From contig OZ012684.1 of the NCBI GenBank assembly GCA_963942565.1, positions 63,891,075-63,955,074 on the forward strand: a DNA stretch of 64,000 nt, given 5' to 3'. The stretch comes from Maea johnstoni. Lineage: Eukaryota; Annelida; Polychaeta; Spionida; Magelonidae. The stretch's first letter is position 1, and every line of letters starts with the position of its first letter. The notes below the pieces were generated by a model. It saw nothing but the letters and a program-made list of their open reading frames with translations, made no database searches and had not been told where the DNA came from. The position numbers and the translations under genes are program-made. This document shows positions 21,330 to 32,481 of the stretch, piece by piece.

Positions 21330-23990
21330 AGAATGAATGAATGATTGCTTAAAGGCACATCAGCACACAAAGGCCATTTAGTGCCATAAAATTTGTGCAA
21401 AACGATGGTCCTTTGTTATTGTTGAAAACAATAACAAAGCAATAGATGAATTAAAATGATCACAAAACAATGAACAACTTCAAAATATAATTTCCGTATA
21501 ACAGGTTGTTTCAAAAGAAACTATACATTCTTAAAAGGTTTTACAATCGGTGAAACAGACCAATCTCATGTAAATAAGATAAAATGCTGTCTGGAGGAAC
21601 CTTTTCAAAGAGTTCCCTAAAGCTATTTACACTAAAATGTCTATTTCTGGATTCTATAAAATCAACACACTCAAATAAAATATGCTTGACAGTCAATTGA
21701 CAGTCACACGCTGTACATTGGGGAGGATCTTCCCCTTTCAAAAGGAAGCAGTGAGTCAAATGAGTGTGACCAATTCGAACTCTTGCCAAAACACACTCCT
21801 CACGCCTAATGATTCTAGAACCTCCAGGCTAAAGACCCAACTGTGGATGAATATCATGCAGTTTGTTGTTTGCTGTCTCATCCCACTGAGACTGCCATTT
21901 GCGTTTTAAAAGGGAATTGATGTGTTTTCTAAAATCCACATAAGGAATTGGAACATTTGTGACTCTTTTCGAAAGACCAGCTTTGGCAGCAGTGTCTACC
22001 TTCCCATTACCTATGATGCCAACATGACTGGGAATCTAGTAAAATAATATTCTTTTCTCTTGGTACTGTACTAGCCAATTGAGGCGTTCCCGTATGTAGA
22101 GGACGAGAGGATGTGTCCAGTCTTGGCCTGAAGAGCAGACTTTGAATCTGAGAAAATAATAAAATTCCTTTCATCATCATCAGCAAGGTACAGAGCGTGC
22201 AACTCTGCAGAGAATATAGAAGCCTTGTCTGGAAGACGTTCAATGGAAGAATAATTATCAATGTCTCAAAAGACATCCTTCACCTCATTATGTAAACTTA
22301 CGTACTTTGAAGGATCCGTTTGATCCCTCTTGGCATACGAAAGAGTGAGGTTGACCATAGCAGTTGGATATGTTCAAACTTTGCGATGATGTCAGGATCA
22401 AAGTCCAATTCTTCCAATGATTCCTTAATACAAATACCAAAAGTTGGAATGACTCTTGGTTTTCTGGCAAAAAGGTCCTCCTATCGAGGGTTGAAAATAG
22501 TTTCGTAAACAGGGTTATTTGGGTTATAATTGAAGAGCAATCTTTTCTCTTCTAAGGCGAAGAGGGAGCTCATTCGCCTCAACACAAAGACTATGTGCAG
22601 GAGAGGTTCTAAAGGCTCCAAGAGAAAGTCTCAAACCTTGGTTTTGAATAGGATCCAGCAAAGATATATAAGATTCACATGCTGCCCCATAAATAAAACA
22701 TCCATAGTCTAGCTTCGTATGAACAAGGGCCCTATACAGTCGTAAAAGAACTATACGATCCCCACCCCAGTCGGTACTGGAAACAACACACAACATATTC
22801 AAAGCCTTGATACACTTTTTCTTCAGGCCCTTGATATGAGGGACAAATGTCAGTTTTGAATCGAGCAAAATGCCAAGGAACTTTGTTTCCTTCTTTACAG
22901 GAATGGGGTTATCATAAAGTTCTAAGTAGGGATCTGGATGAAGACCCCTCCTTCGACAAAAATGGACACAGACAGTCTTTGATTGGGATAATTTAAAACC
23001 ATTATTATCAGCCCAATCTTCTATTCCATTTAGATGAAGTTGGAGCTGCCTTTCTATAGCGTGCATGTGTTTTGATCAATATGAGACACCAAAGTCATCC
23101 ACAAATAGAGACTTGTCAACACCATTTCTTATACAGCTGGTGATGCTGTTGATTTTGACTATAAATGGGGTGACAGATAAAATGCTACCCTGAGAAACTC
23201 TCATTTCTTGATCATTAAAGTCAGAGAGGGATGTCCCCACTCTGACGCGAAATTTCCTCTCAGATAGAAAGTTTTGAATAAAAAGGGGTAAACGTCCCCT
23301 GAGGTCCATATCATGTAAATTCTTCCTAATTCCATATTTCCAAGTGGTGTCATATGCTTTTTTAAGGTCGAAAAAGATAGACACCACATGTTCCCTATTT
23401 GAAAATCCCTCTCTTACAAAAGTCTCAAATCGCACAAGATGATCCATTGTGCTGCGTGTTTTCCAAAAGCCACTTTGGGCTTCCGTAATGAGTGAAGAAG
23501 ATTCAAGATACCAAACAAGACGATCATAAATCATACATTCCATGGTTTTACATACGCAACTGGTCAAAGCTATTGGGCGGTAATTATTTGGATCTTTTCT
23601 TGGTTTGGCAATGGGTATGATGGTGACTTCTCTCCAGGAAGGGGCAAACTCTCCAGTTTCCCAAATATTATTAAAAACCTTTAAAAGGCACTGGAGAGAA
23701 GCTTCAGGAAGATGCTTCAAAATCTGATAATGTATTTGGTCAGGGCCAGGAGCTGTGTCATGGGCTTTGCCAAGCGCAGTCCTGAGCTCATCTATTGAAA
23801 TGGGTTGATTATATGGTTCGGTATTGTCAGATTGGAATATAAGGAGGTACCTCTCTTGTCTATTTTTGATACGTTGGAATTTAGGAGAATAATGTGCATG
23901 AGGATGAATTTAATGATATTGCCTCTCCAATGGTATTGGCAATATCCCTTCGTTGCGTTATTTTTTGGCCATTCTTTTCATTATGTTTTA
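21330..23990 (-). mobile_element. 5'-truncated LINE of the Jockey/I superfamily with RNase H (Nimb-like)
   Basis: On the minus strand a reverse transcriptase runs from about 23990 to 22524: APGPDQIHYQILKHL, then NNYRPIALTSCVCKTMECM, motif A FFDLKKAYDTTW and the catalytic box SLFVDDFG, followed by the thumb (ETKFLGILLDSKLTF). One in-frame TGA separates the two long open stretches just after the FVDD box. RNase H-like sequence follows near 22280-22000 across shifted frames, then at 21789-21541 a Cys/His tail (CTACDCQLTVKHILFEC). The 3' end near 21330 carries an ATTC repeat and TAATAA units. No endonuclease domain is seen, so the copy is 5'-truncated and dead. The RNase H domain and 3' tail favour a Nimb-like assignment, which is inference. 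Confidence 0.85.
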
Positions 23991-24104
23991 CAGATGGACC
24001 TAAAGATTGCAGAAGGTAATTGTAGTGGTGGAATATAATGAATGGGAACTGTCAATAATATCATCTTTAGAACTGCATACTACCAGGGACTTCAATGAGG
24101 CTAA

Positions 24105-24706
24105 TACTGTAAAGTTTGAATTATTAGGGTGGTTGGATTTAACGAATCGATCCATTTTTCGATAATTGTGAAATGTAATTTAAGCGTCTGGTCCCTCACA
24201 AAAAGTGCCATTTGAGTAGTGGTATTCTAATTCATGTACTAATCTAGTCCACTCATGCCCGAAGATGCTGACTAGAACGTGTTTCATTGAAACGCAACCA
24301 CCTAACAAGTGAAATTAAGCGTTCAAGATTATCAGATCGAGCTATGAACGGCACAGATGATTGTCAAAATGGGTCTATTTCAATCGTAATTCCTTAGAAC
24401 AACGGGGATTTTACATGCTAATGTAGTATCGCCACGAGGCTGTTTATCGAACTCACCTGTCAGTGGTAAATTGCAATTAAAGAACTCCGAATCACCGGGA
24501 TTATACGCATCATTCAAATTTGGTTGTACGTAAGTGTGTCCATGTATATGCTTATGGCTATCAAATGACCATGTGTAATTGTGACTAGATATGCAATTTG
24601 AATACGAAATAGAACAAATATTAACGGATAGTAATATTAACGAATCAGACCCACTTGTTAAAGTCGCTAATATTACTTCCACCTTAATATTTCGAACTTT
24701 ACAGTA
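24105..24706. mobile_element. Tc1/mariner-type MITE, about 600 bp
   Basis: TACTGTAAAGTTTGAA at the left faces TTCGAACTTTACAGTA at the right; TA is the probable duplicated target. A minus-strand frame contains VILATLTSGSD, also present at 4160-4346, but this follows from the shared DNA and not from a conserved gene. The insert separates the LINE from the ATPase gene's last exon. Confidence 0.78.
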
Positions 24707-24857
24707 TACCAAATAAATTATTTCTCTCCCAACCACTATATGTGCAAATAGCATTGGCATACTACATGCTATTTGAAAATATTCAACTTAAATCAGTGCC
24801 CAAAAATCTATTCTTGGGTAAATGTTGGGTATTTCCATTCATAGAATCATTTTTATG

Positions 24858-27800
24858 TTACCACTTACCCTCATGGTCCTGTTCTTTCTGTTTCCAGTAT
24901 GAAGTAGCAGCTCTAACCGGCCTCTTCTCAGCGCTAGGTGCAGGTTCAGGAGTCTCCTCAACTGCAGGTGCAGTCGTCTCCTTGACTGCTGGTTCAGGAG
25001 TCTCCTCAAATGCTGGTTCAGGAGTCTTCTTGACTGCTGGTGCAGGAGTCTTCTTGACTGCTGGTGCAGGAGTCTTCTTGACTGCTGGTGCTGGAGTCCT
25101 CTTTACTGCTGGTGCAGGCGTCTTCTTGACTGCTGGCACAGGAGCCTTCTTGACTGCTGGTGCTTGAGTCTTGACTGCTGGTGCAGGAGTCACCTCAACT
25201 GCGGGTGGAGAAGGTTTGATAAATCAATATATTGTATTTTGTCAATTAAATCAAAAAGATTTGTAATTGAATTGAAATAATCAATGTTCTCTACCTCAAT
25301 TCTGCCATATGATTATTAATTAAAATATACCATTTTCAGACATTTTCCTGTTAAACTAACGCAAAGTGAAACTCTGACTAAAAGAATTTTTTATGGCTTT
25401 TGTAAGCAAAATTAGAAGGAATGGTGTACTATACTCAGGTGTATGGATGGGACACCGTGTCCTGCACCGTACCGAATCGAATTGGTATATCGGAAAGAGT
25501 TAAGCAATTAATGGAATCGAGAAAAAAAAGGAATATCAATGACATCCCTTAGCCATATGAGCGTCAGCATGTCACATGTGGGAAAATTCATATATGCATA
25601 TAAAAAATCCCCCAAGATACAAATATTACTTACCTTGAATTGCTGCCACCAGGTCATCAGGTACTCGCCCCTTCTCAATAAGTTGGGCAGATACCGCTTT
25701 GCTTTTGCCGTTGGAGCCAAAGCGCACCGTATGGGTGAAGCCATCCAACTGCCGAAAAGCCCTCTTCAAGCTTGCTTCTGGTCTCTTGTTTGATGATTGC
25801 CGCTGCTCTAACAGTTTGTACAGGGAGGCGATATGTACTGCCACATATTCCCCCTTCTCCTCTTCATTTTTTGGGCTGTGCTTACACAGTGTAATCACGC
25901 CATACAGCTGAAATGAACTGGGATAGCATAAGTACGAGGTAATGGCAAGGTAGATTATACCAAAGGTCTACAACTAGAGGAAGCTTAGAGTACCTAGTTC
26001 TGATGGGGGAGGGGGGGGGAGTCCTCCTTAATCATTAGTTTAAAACTTAGTAAATGTCATTGTTTTAAGTAGAAAGAACTACCGTATTCCCCTGCACAAA
26101 CTGGTAACAGGTTTCGAAAAGATTTGCTAGAAGGGGTTTTGGTAATCTTTTAATTAGCCCAGTCTGTTGATCATGTCAACTATTCATGGCCACTTCATGC
26201 TCTTGTTATGCCTGATTGGATGCCTAGGCAATGGCGAACCACAGACTAATTGCAGATTCAAAGGGCTTGAAAATACATTCAATATGAGGTTGTTTATCAG
26301 TGGGAATATGGCCCATATAATGAAATATAGTGTTTAAAGCAGGAACAATACAATAAATATATGGCCTGTGATGATAACAAATGCAAAGATAAGGAAATGT
26401 TTGTGTGCAGACTTACATCTTTCTTTGCAATGGTCTGCATGGCTGTTGCCATGGCATTGAGCAGCGTGTTATCTGATATTTCTTTAAGAGGAACTTGGTG
26501 GGCCAATATCCCTCTTGGCACCACAACTTCCTGTAGATACGTGTCTATCTGAAGGCTGGTGAAATCTAGATCAAACTCCTCAACAATCCGTGAAAAGAAA
26601 GCACTTCTGAAAACCAACAAACTAGTACTAAGTGTCTCAATGTGATTTTTGTAATTTGCAGTGTGGTTACTGCCATTGGGACTTACTTCTGGCCAGTGAC
26701 CGTTTACACCATTTTATAATTTAGTTGCTATGTTTTGTAACAGATACAGGGAGATGTCTATAGATGGAAATTGGAAAGAAGGAAGTGGACGAGAGTGTGA
26801 ATGTATGCATAAATCTGCTGACTTCTGAAAAAAACACATCAACAAGTATGTTCATACATACCAGCAAGCTTAGTTCTGCCACGATAGAGTAGTTTGTGGC
26901 AATGCCACAAGGCAACAGCTTCATCATCTCCTTTGCCCTCTTCTGTACTTCACGAACAATGCTTGACATTGATTCGGCTACTTCTTGTGTCATAGGTATA
27001 GCCACCAAGTGACTCAGTTCTCACATCCTGAAAGTGAATTTTAAATCAGTCAAAGCAGTGGCTAAGAACAATGTTTAACCATCTTTGAAAAAGGATGTGT
27101 AATAGTTTGATATTTCAAGTGTGAGAGGCTTACTTTTTACAGTCAGTAAAATTCCATATGTTGCTACGTTATGCAAAGGGAAATAAATAAGGTTAAATGG
27201 CATAGGTATATGACGTACCCATGTCTCTTGCCATCAAATGAGGCCAGCGCAAAGGCATTAGCGGTAAGTAGAGGGGTAGTGTTGGGTCAGGTTTGGCGAT
27301 GCATGTTTGCTATATTGGCTTCCTCATAAGCCTAAAACAGGAAAATAGAATACAAATACTGCATATTCATTTCAATATCAGACAAGTGTTACCATTAAGA
27401 TACCTATAATGGCCCTGAAATTATCATTCACATAGTGGCTCATTGAACAGAAATGTCAAGTTGCGTCAGTGGAAGTAACAGCTCTAAACACCAGTTCAAA
27501 ATGGTTCCCAAATTTAAGCCCATCATAGGTTACAGTTTGAAAATGTCAGGTGTTTGATTCTATGTTCAACCTTATTATTATAAGTATTATAATTATCCTA
27601 TTATTAGTATAATTATTATCATTATTATTATTATTATCATTATTTCTATTATTATTATTATAAAAACTGTTACCTTAGTTATCAGACTCTTAGCACTCTT
27701 CATGTCATCTGGGTCATCATAGATGAACCAGAGACTCTGGGATAGCGCATTCTCCATGAATGCTGTTGATAGCTCTGTGTACCGGGCTGCCTTGTGTAAG

Positions 27801-30479
27801 CCCAACAGCGAACCAACAATCTTTCCCAATAGGGACTTCCCAGTATTTGGTTGGCCCACCAAAACGGGCACTGGCGAACAATGAAATATTTCCTGGATAA
27901 TCTCGTAGTGCAAAGCACAAAGCACTGCCCCTGGAAAATAGGGTGAAATTTTTTAATAAAGAAACTGTTTGTCAGAGAAATATGACACCCTATCATTCAT
28001 ATACAAATATTTGGCATGAAAATAAAAAAATGAGAAAATAAATTCCTAGAGAAGGAAATAGCCACTTTAAAACTGTTACTCTGTTTGTAAATGTGTATCA
28101 AGGATTTTTTTTATTCCTACTTAACAGTGCCTACTTGACTAGCTAAAGGTGTTAAAAGAGTTGGTCAAGAATATACTAAAGATAATGTAATAAATTGTAT
28201 GTTATGTAATCTCTGTTTTTAATCTAAAAGAAATATTTAGAAGGGACATCTGTAAAACAAAACGCACCACTGGCCAAAATTCCTGCCAGAAATGTTTCAG
28301 GATGGAGCTCATCCTTCATTTTGTCGAAGAGTTTCGAAACATCGCTGCGATGGCCAGCCCCATCCAGTTGCGGCACACTCGCGTACTGGAGGCATTCCTG
28401 CCTCACAGTATATATGTACCTACAATGAGATAATAAAAATGCTGTAGGGAACATAATAACAATGCTGTAGAGAACAAAATAACAATGCTGTAGAGAACAG
28501 GTCACCAGTCATATAGTATTTTACGTTTCAAGTAACCTTACTTTATACTTCATTTGAAGATATTATGCGACTGAATGCTCTTTCCTTTTTCTTTTTTTCT
28601 AGTGAAATGTCTTCAAGAAGTGTGAAGGAAGGAAGGAAGGAATTAGGTTTTACGTCGCTTTCAACAGCTTAGGTCATATCGCGACGAGATAGAAACCCGG
28701 ATCCATTGCTAATACATATTAAATGAGTGGTTCCTCGATTTCATATCGCTAGCAATACAAGCAACAGAGTGGACAGAAGTGTATTCACATTGGACACTAT
28801 GGATCAACTCATCACTTGCTGTGGTACTATTCCGCTATTGCCTTTGCACAGTCGGAGACTAGTAGGATCCATGGGCAGTCATTGAAGATGGTTCAATTGA
28901 GGTGAGAAAGCTATTCTTTTAAAACTTGTAGGCGACATCTAGCTGTTTAATTAGTAACCAGTTCTGCATGCGTTTAATTGGATACTTACTCCTCTGGCGC
29001 AAGAACTGTGCCATCTGGTTTCACTTGAAAGTCGCTGGTTGGAATATATGTTCCATTTGCCTGATGGCCTAAATGGCTCACCAGCTCAAGGCTGGCATGT
29101 AGAAACCTGAAAATAAACAAGCAATTTTTATTTGTAAACTTTGATGAATACTTTTCCTTATAACTGTCCTTAAATCTTCATCAAAGCATAGAAAATAGAG
29201 AATTAATGGAAAAACCTCCCGCACCACAATTCTATAATCAATATTAGTTGTTAGTGATAGTTCATTTGCACTCACCCTAAGCCCTTTATAGCCTTCTTCA
29301 TATGATCTTCTGATTGTTGGTCCCAGAATGAATTGAGCTCTTTTGCCGATAGGTAGATCGAGATTGTTGGAATGACTGGTATGGCTGTGTGTATTGCTGC
29401 TTTCAGGGCACTTTTGTCCTCGAGACAACTTTCGGGTAAGTAACCTGATCTGAAGAAAATTAAAGGAGGGACTGAGTCCATTGCACATGATCTGTAAAGG
29501 ATGGGTGTTTGGTGTGAATTTGATTTCAATTAATACAGGAAGAACCACATTATCTGATACAACACCAAAATATAATTTATAGGATAATTCATTTGTTGAA
29601 ACCACTCTGGGGCCCATCAATAAATGGAGCCTGTGACCACATTTGTCCCACCAGGTCATTCATTGGTACTTGCCACCTTGAGTATGTCAATTTCAAAGTT
29701 ATCTTTGAACTAGTACCTGTCGCGATTGCAGAGATGGTGGGCCTAACCTGAGGCCGTGAGGTCTGAGGCATTGCCAGTGACTGCTATTAGTCTCTCACCA
29801 CCATCTTGGTTTGAATCCCACCCGGAGCATGTGGAAAGGTTGCCAGTGACTTGCACTAAGCCGGTGGTTTTCGCTGGCTACTCCGGTCGCCTCCACAAGT
29901 GAAAACTGGCTATTCACAACTCAACCGCAATATGGCAGAAAAACTGACGAAAAACAAAATCCCCCAAAAATGGAATGCAGAGATGATATTCTCAATGTTT
30001 TGCAGATTATAGGAAGTTCTCTAATCAGTATAATTAGAGATATGATATTAAATGTTTTGCTATTTTCCTTAAAGTGGCATTGGCAAAGACAATTGCTAAA
30101 TGCAGGAAATAGAAAGCAGCTTTTAAGGTCAAACCACCAAAAAGAATGCCTCCATCAAGTGTGGGACATGTTAGTCCAATGAATTAGACCTCGGTTACGC
30201 TGGTCGTTTTAATAACTGATGTTCCTATTCCAGCTTCGAGGTCTAATCCAAATAAGCTAAATACAGTTGCGCATGATTCCGCCAGCTTTCTAGGGCGGAA
30301 CGAAAACTGCTTCCAAAACTGACCAAAAATACTTTTTTTTTGCAAGTTGTTTAAACTTACTTGCGTTTCCAATGTCCTTAATATGTGTTTAAAAAATCTG
30401 TGTGCTTCGTTGTCAATGTAGTCCCTTGTAAATCCGATTTTTGAGGCCTAAAACACGATGACTTGGAGAAGTTTGCCAT
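24858..30479 (-). CDS. Unrecognised multi-exon P-loop ATPase gene (SF3/AAA+-like)
   Basis: Exons on the minus strand, 5' to 3': about 30447-30361, 29709-29677 (weak), 29449-29276, 29106-28990, 28419-28268, 27930-27674, 27331-27219, 27012-26862, 26606-26417, 25907-25634 and 25198-24858. The middle junctions keep phase with good GT/AG sites. The 27930 exon has Walker A GQPNTGKS and Walker B SLWFIYDDPDD; the 27331 exon has PLLTANAFA, like the sensor Asn motif C of superfamily 3 helicases; KRHGHLVAIPM follows. The 25907 exon is basic and winged-helix-like in size (KGEYVAVHIASLYKLLEQ...FGSNGKSKAVSAQLIEKGR). The last exon encodes about eleven TPAPAVKK-type octapeptides and ends DHEGKW or splices at 24869. 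Oddities: one TGA in the 27331 exon as read, a phase mismatch between 26862 and 26606, and two competing frames at the 5' end (a methionine start at 30479 opens a different one). So the model is incomplete or the gene is decaying. Function unknown; DNA-dependent ATPase activity is only inference. Confidence 0.7.
24864..25195 (-). repeat. Coding minisatellite, 24-bp units (TPAPAVKK)
   Basis: About a dozen 24-bp units encode variants of TPAPAVKK; C-terminal units turn acidic (TPEPAVKE, TPEPAFEE). The frame stays open through all units, which supports selection for a coding tail. Pro/Ala/Lys repeats like this are usually flexible and basic, resembling linker-histone tails in composition. Confidence 0.8.
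25338..25553 (+). repeat. Dispersed repeat family D, copy 1
   Basis: GACATTTTCCTGTTAAACTA through ATATCAATGACATCCCT matches 31398-31596 in the same orientation, with GCTTTTGTAAG and GGAATGGT shared. The ends resemble a small DNA transposon but no clean terminal repeat was found. It sits in the last intron of the ATPase gene. Confidence 0.6.
25908..28989 (-). other. Introns of the P-loop ATPase gene
   Basis: Gaps between exons hold a G-run near 26005-26020, an ATT-type triplet repeat (about 27573-27662), a three-unit duplication AACAATGCTGTAGAGAACA (about 28438-28500), the SINE tail at 28623-28695 and otherwise AT-rich filler. Confidence 0.6.
28623..28695 (-). mobile_element. SINE 3'-tail fragment with TTCC tail
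   Basis: On the minus strand GCGATATGACCTAAGCTGTT and GAAAGCGACGTAAAACC run into a TTCC microsatellite, matching the tail at 5437-5495. A GGATCCGGGTTT word upstream may be a worn box B. Confidence 0.55.
29735..29975 (+). mobile_element. tRNA-derived SINE, nearly full length
   Basis: A tRNA-like head with box B GGTTTGAATCCCA, then GCATGTGGAAAGGTTGCCAG, a central block GGTTTTCGCTGGCTACTCCG, and a tail AACCGCAATATGGCAGAAAA are in the order seen in broadly conserved metazoan SINEs. It is inserted antisense to the ATPase gene, touching the proposed acceptor of the exon that starts at 29709. Confidence 0.75.
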
Positions 30480-30960
30480 AAGAGTGGTAATTCTGCCTCC
30501 GAGTCACGTGCACAAACAGTGGATTCGTCACTTCCGGATATCAAGTTTTGTAAAAACGCAGAATTACATGGAATGAGTAGTTAATGGAATATATTATGAA
30601 CACATTAAAACTTTTGGTATTAATGAACTGGATAAGGAACAGTAATGTCTAAGAAATAAATTAAATTTACGAGAGAAGTTTGAACGGCTTCCTCGGAACG
30701 ATTCTGGTGGTGACAGTACTATTCAACTAAAATAATACGTTCCGTATAATAGACGATTTCGAGTGATTTTTATTTGCACGCTCTGACAACATTCGCGAGA
30801 TTGGGTGTAATCACGCGAGAGCGTGTTAGTCAAGATGGCGGACGTCACACACACAGATCAAGTTGAAGTTGATTAAAGACGTGTTTGTGACTATCAAACA
30901 TAATATTGGACGTTGTGTGGGTGGCGGATTTATTCATTTTAGAGGTAGGTAACGAATGCC
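30480..30960. promoter_or_regulatory. Probable divergent TATA-less promoter
   Basis: The region is richer in CpG than its surroundings. It contains an ETS-type site (CACTTCCGG, about 30529), an E-box CACGTG at about 30507, GTGACTCGG-like words, and a YY1-type AAGATGGCGG followed by ACGTCAC (CRE-like) near 30833. The minus-strand ATPase gene starts just below it. On the plus side the YY1 site is followed by a short frame beginning MADVTHTDQ and a donor GAGGTAGGT near 30942. Motif presence is seen; promoter activity is inferred. Confidence 0.5.
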
Positions 30961-31077
30961 AAGCGTGGGACGTCAGTGAATACCGTTCACTTGGAAAAAT
31001 GAACGTAAGTGTCCTCAGAGCCGAGTGCTATACATGAAAGACCACAATTGCAATAAACGTTAAGGTGGCGACACATG

Positions 31078-31312
31078 ACATCTGGACAGAAATTTCGAGC
31101 TGCCTTTATGTTTAGTGTGAATGAACTAGGGACATGTAAGATGCTACACACAAACTCCAAGTCGATCCAGAATTGGATATGTTGCGATGGATGTGATACA
31201 TACAAGCTGCGAAGACATGGATTGGGATGATGTCAAGGGCCTAAAAGAAGATGAGAAGTACAAGTGTCTCGTATGTCAAGGGAAAAAATTAGTTAGAAAT
31301 AATGTGCATTAA
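31078..31312 (+). pseudogene. Relic PHD zinc finger
   Basis: Plus-strand peptides SIQNWICCDGCDTY and CEDMDWDDVKGLKEDEKYK, followed by CLVCQGKK, show the Cys spacing, the WIxCDxCD core and the final CxxC of a PHD finger, but in two different frames. The N-terminal cysteine pair is poorly preserved (one GTC). It lies just after the promoter region, so it may be a decayed exon of a plus-strand gene or the end of a transposon ORF; PHD fingers occur in both. Confidence 0.5.
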
Positions 31313-31397
31313 TAGGAATGCTAGCCTTAGGTCACACGTGTGGACCTAGGTAGTGCGTGGTGATACAATTGGACCTTAATAGAACAATATACCTTTC

Positions 31398-31596
31398 CAA
31401 GACATTTTCCTGTTTAACTAATGCCAAGTAAAACTCTGACTAATAAGTATTTTCCAAGGCTTTTGTAAGAGAAATTGGAGGAATGGTCTACTTAACTCAG
31501 GCATATGACCAAAGCACTGGGTATCAAACCAGGCAGCATATCGAAAAGAGTATAACAATTAACCGAATCAGAAAAAAAGGGATATCAATGACATGC
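31398..31596 (+). repeat. Dispersed repeat family D, copy 2
   Basis: Partner of 25338-25553 at about three quarters identity by eye, same orientation. Confidence 0.6.
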
Positions 31597-32461
31597 CTAC
31601 TTAGTGTACCTTTTCCATTACACACGCAGGTTCAATTTCCTTTAAAAGACCAGGACAGGGACAAACCTTATAGTCCAATATTCTACAAGCAATTAAGTAA
31701 CTCTGTCTCTATAAATAGAATCTCTCTGGTTTAACTAGTTTTGTACAGAGTGGAAGATGTGTCAGATTCCAGCTATCAGCCATCCTCAGTCAGTATGTGC
31801 TGCCACCTTTTGAGGTAAATATAAACTATTATATCGTGACTTTGATACATGTGATTGTCCTCTAATCAACTAAGAAAATATATAGTCCTTTTTACTGGTG
31901 CATGTTCCACAACAGACCACTGTAAAGCATATTCATTATGGCAAAAGATGCACAAACACAGAACCAATAATAATCTAAATATTTACCAATAATTGAAGGT
32001 TTGCAAAAACTTTCTTATGTAATGCGAAATATTATGAGTTGAAGTTTAAAAGTAACTAAAATCAATCAGTCTTTTTCACGATAACATTGATACTTTACTT
32101 GCTGTATGATATACTGTCTATGCCAACGTAAAAAGGCAGAGCATCTGCATATAAGCGTTCATTTCCTTACGTCTACATATTGTCTTGAAGAAAATGTATA
32201 ACGACAGGAATTTGTAGTTATTTTATTCTTTCGTGTGCAGAGGAAACGAACGTGTATTATTGTTTGCTATATTTCCTTGATTAGATACGCATTGTAAAAC
32301 GAATACAAATTTAAAAGACATTTGAATATCTTAGCAAAATAGAACCGAACTACTTAATTTAGGTATCAACCGTGACATGTGTCCCAACTTACTGATAAGG
32401 AATATTTCTTAGTGATCCCAGCTACAAAACATTTTCCAGGGGAAATTACATAGCGTATCCA
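31597..32461. other. Intergenic, no recognised content
   Basis: AT-rich sequence without a convincing exon, terminal repeat or microsatellite. Confidence 0.6.
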
Positions 32462-32481
32462 CATGAATAAGGGGAATTCGC

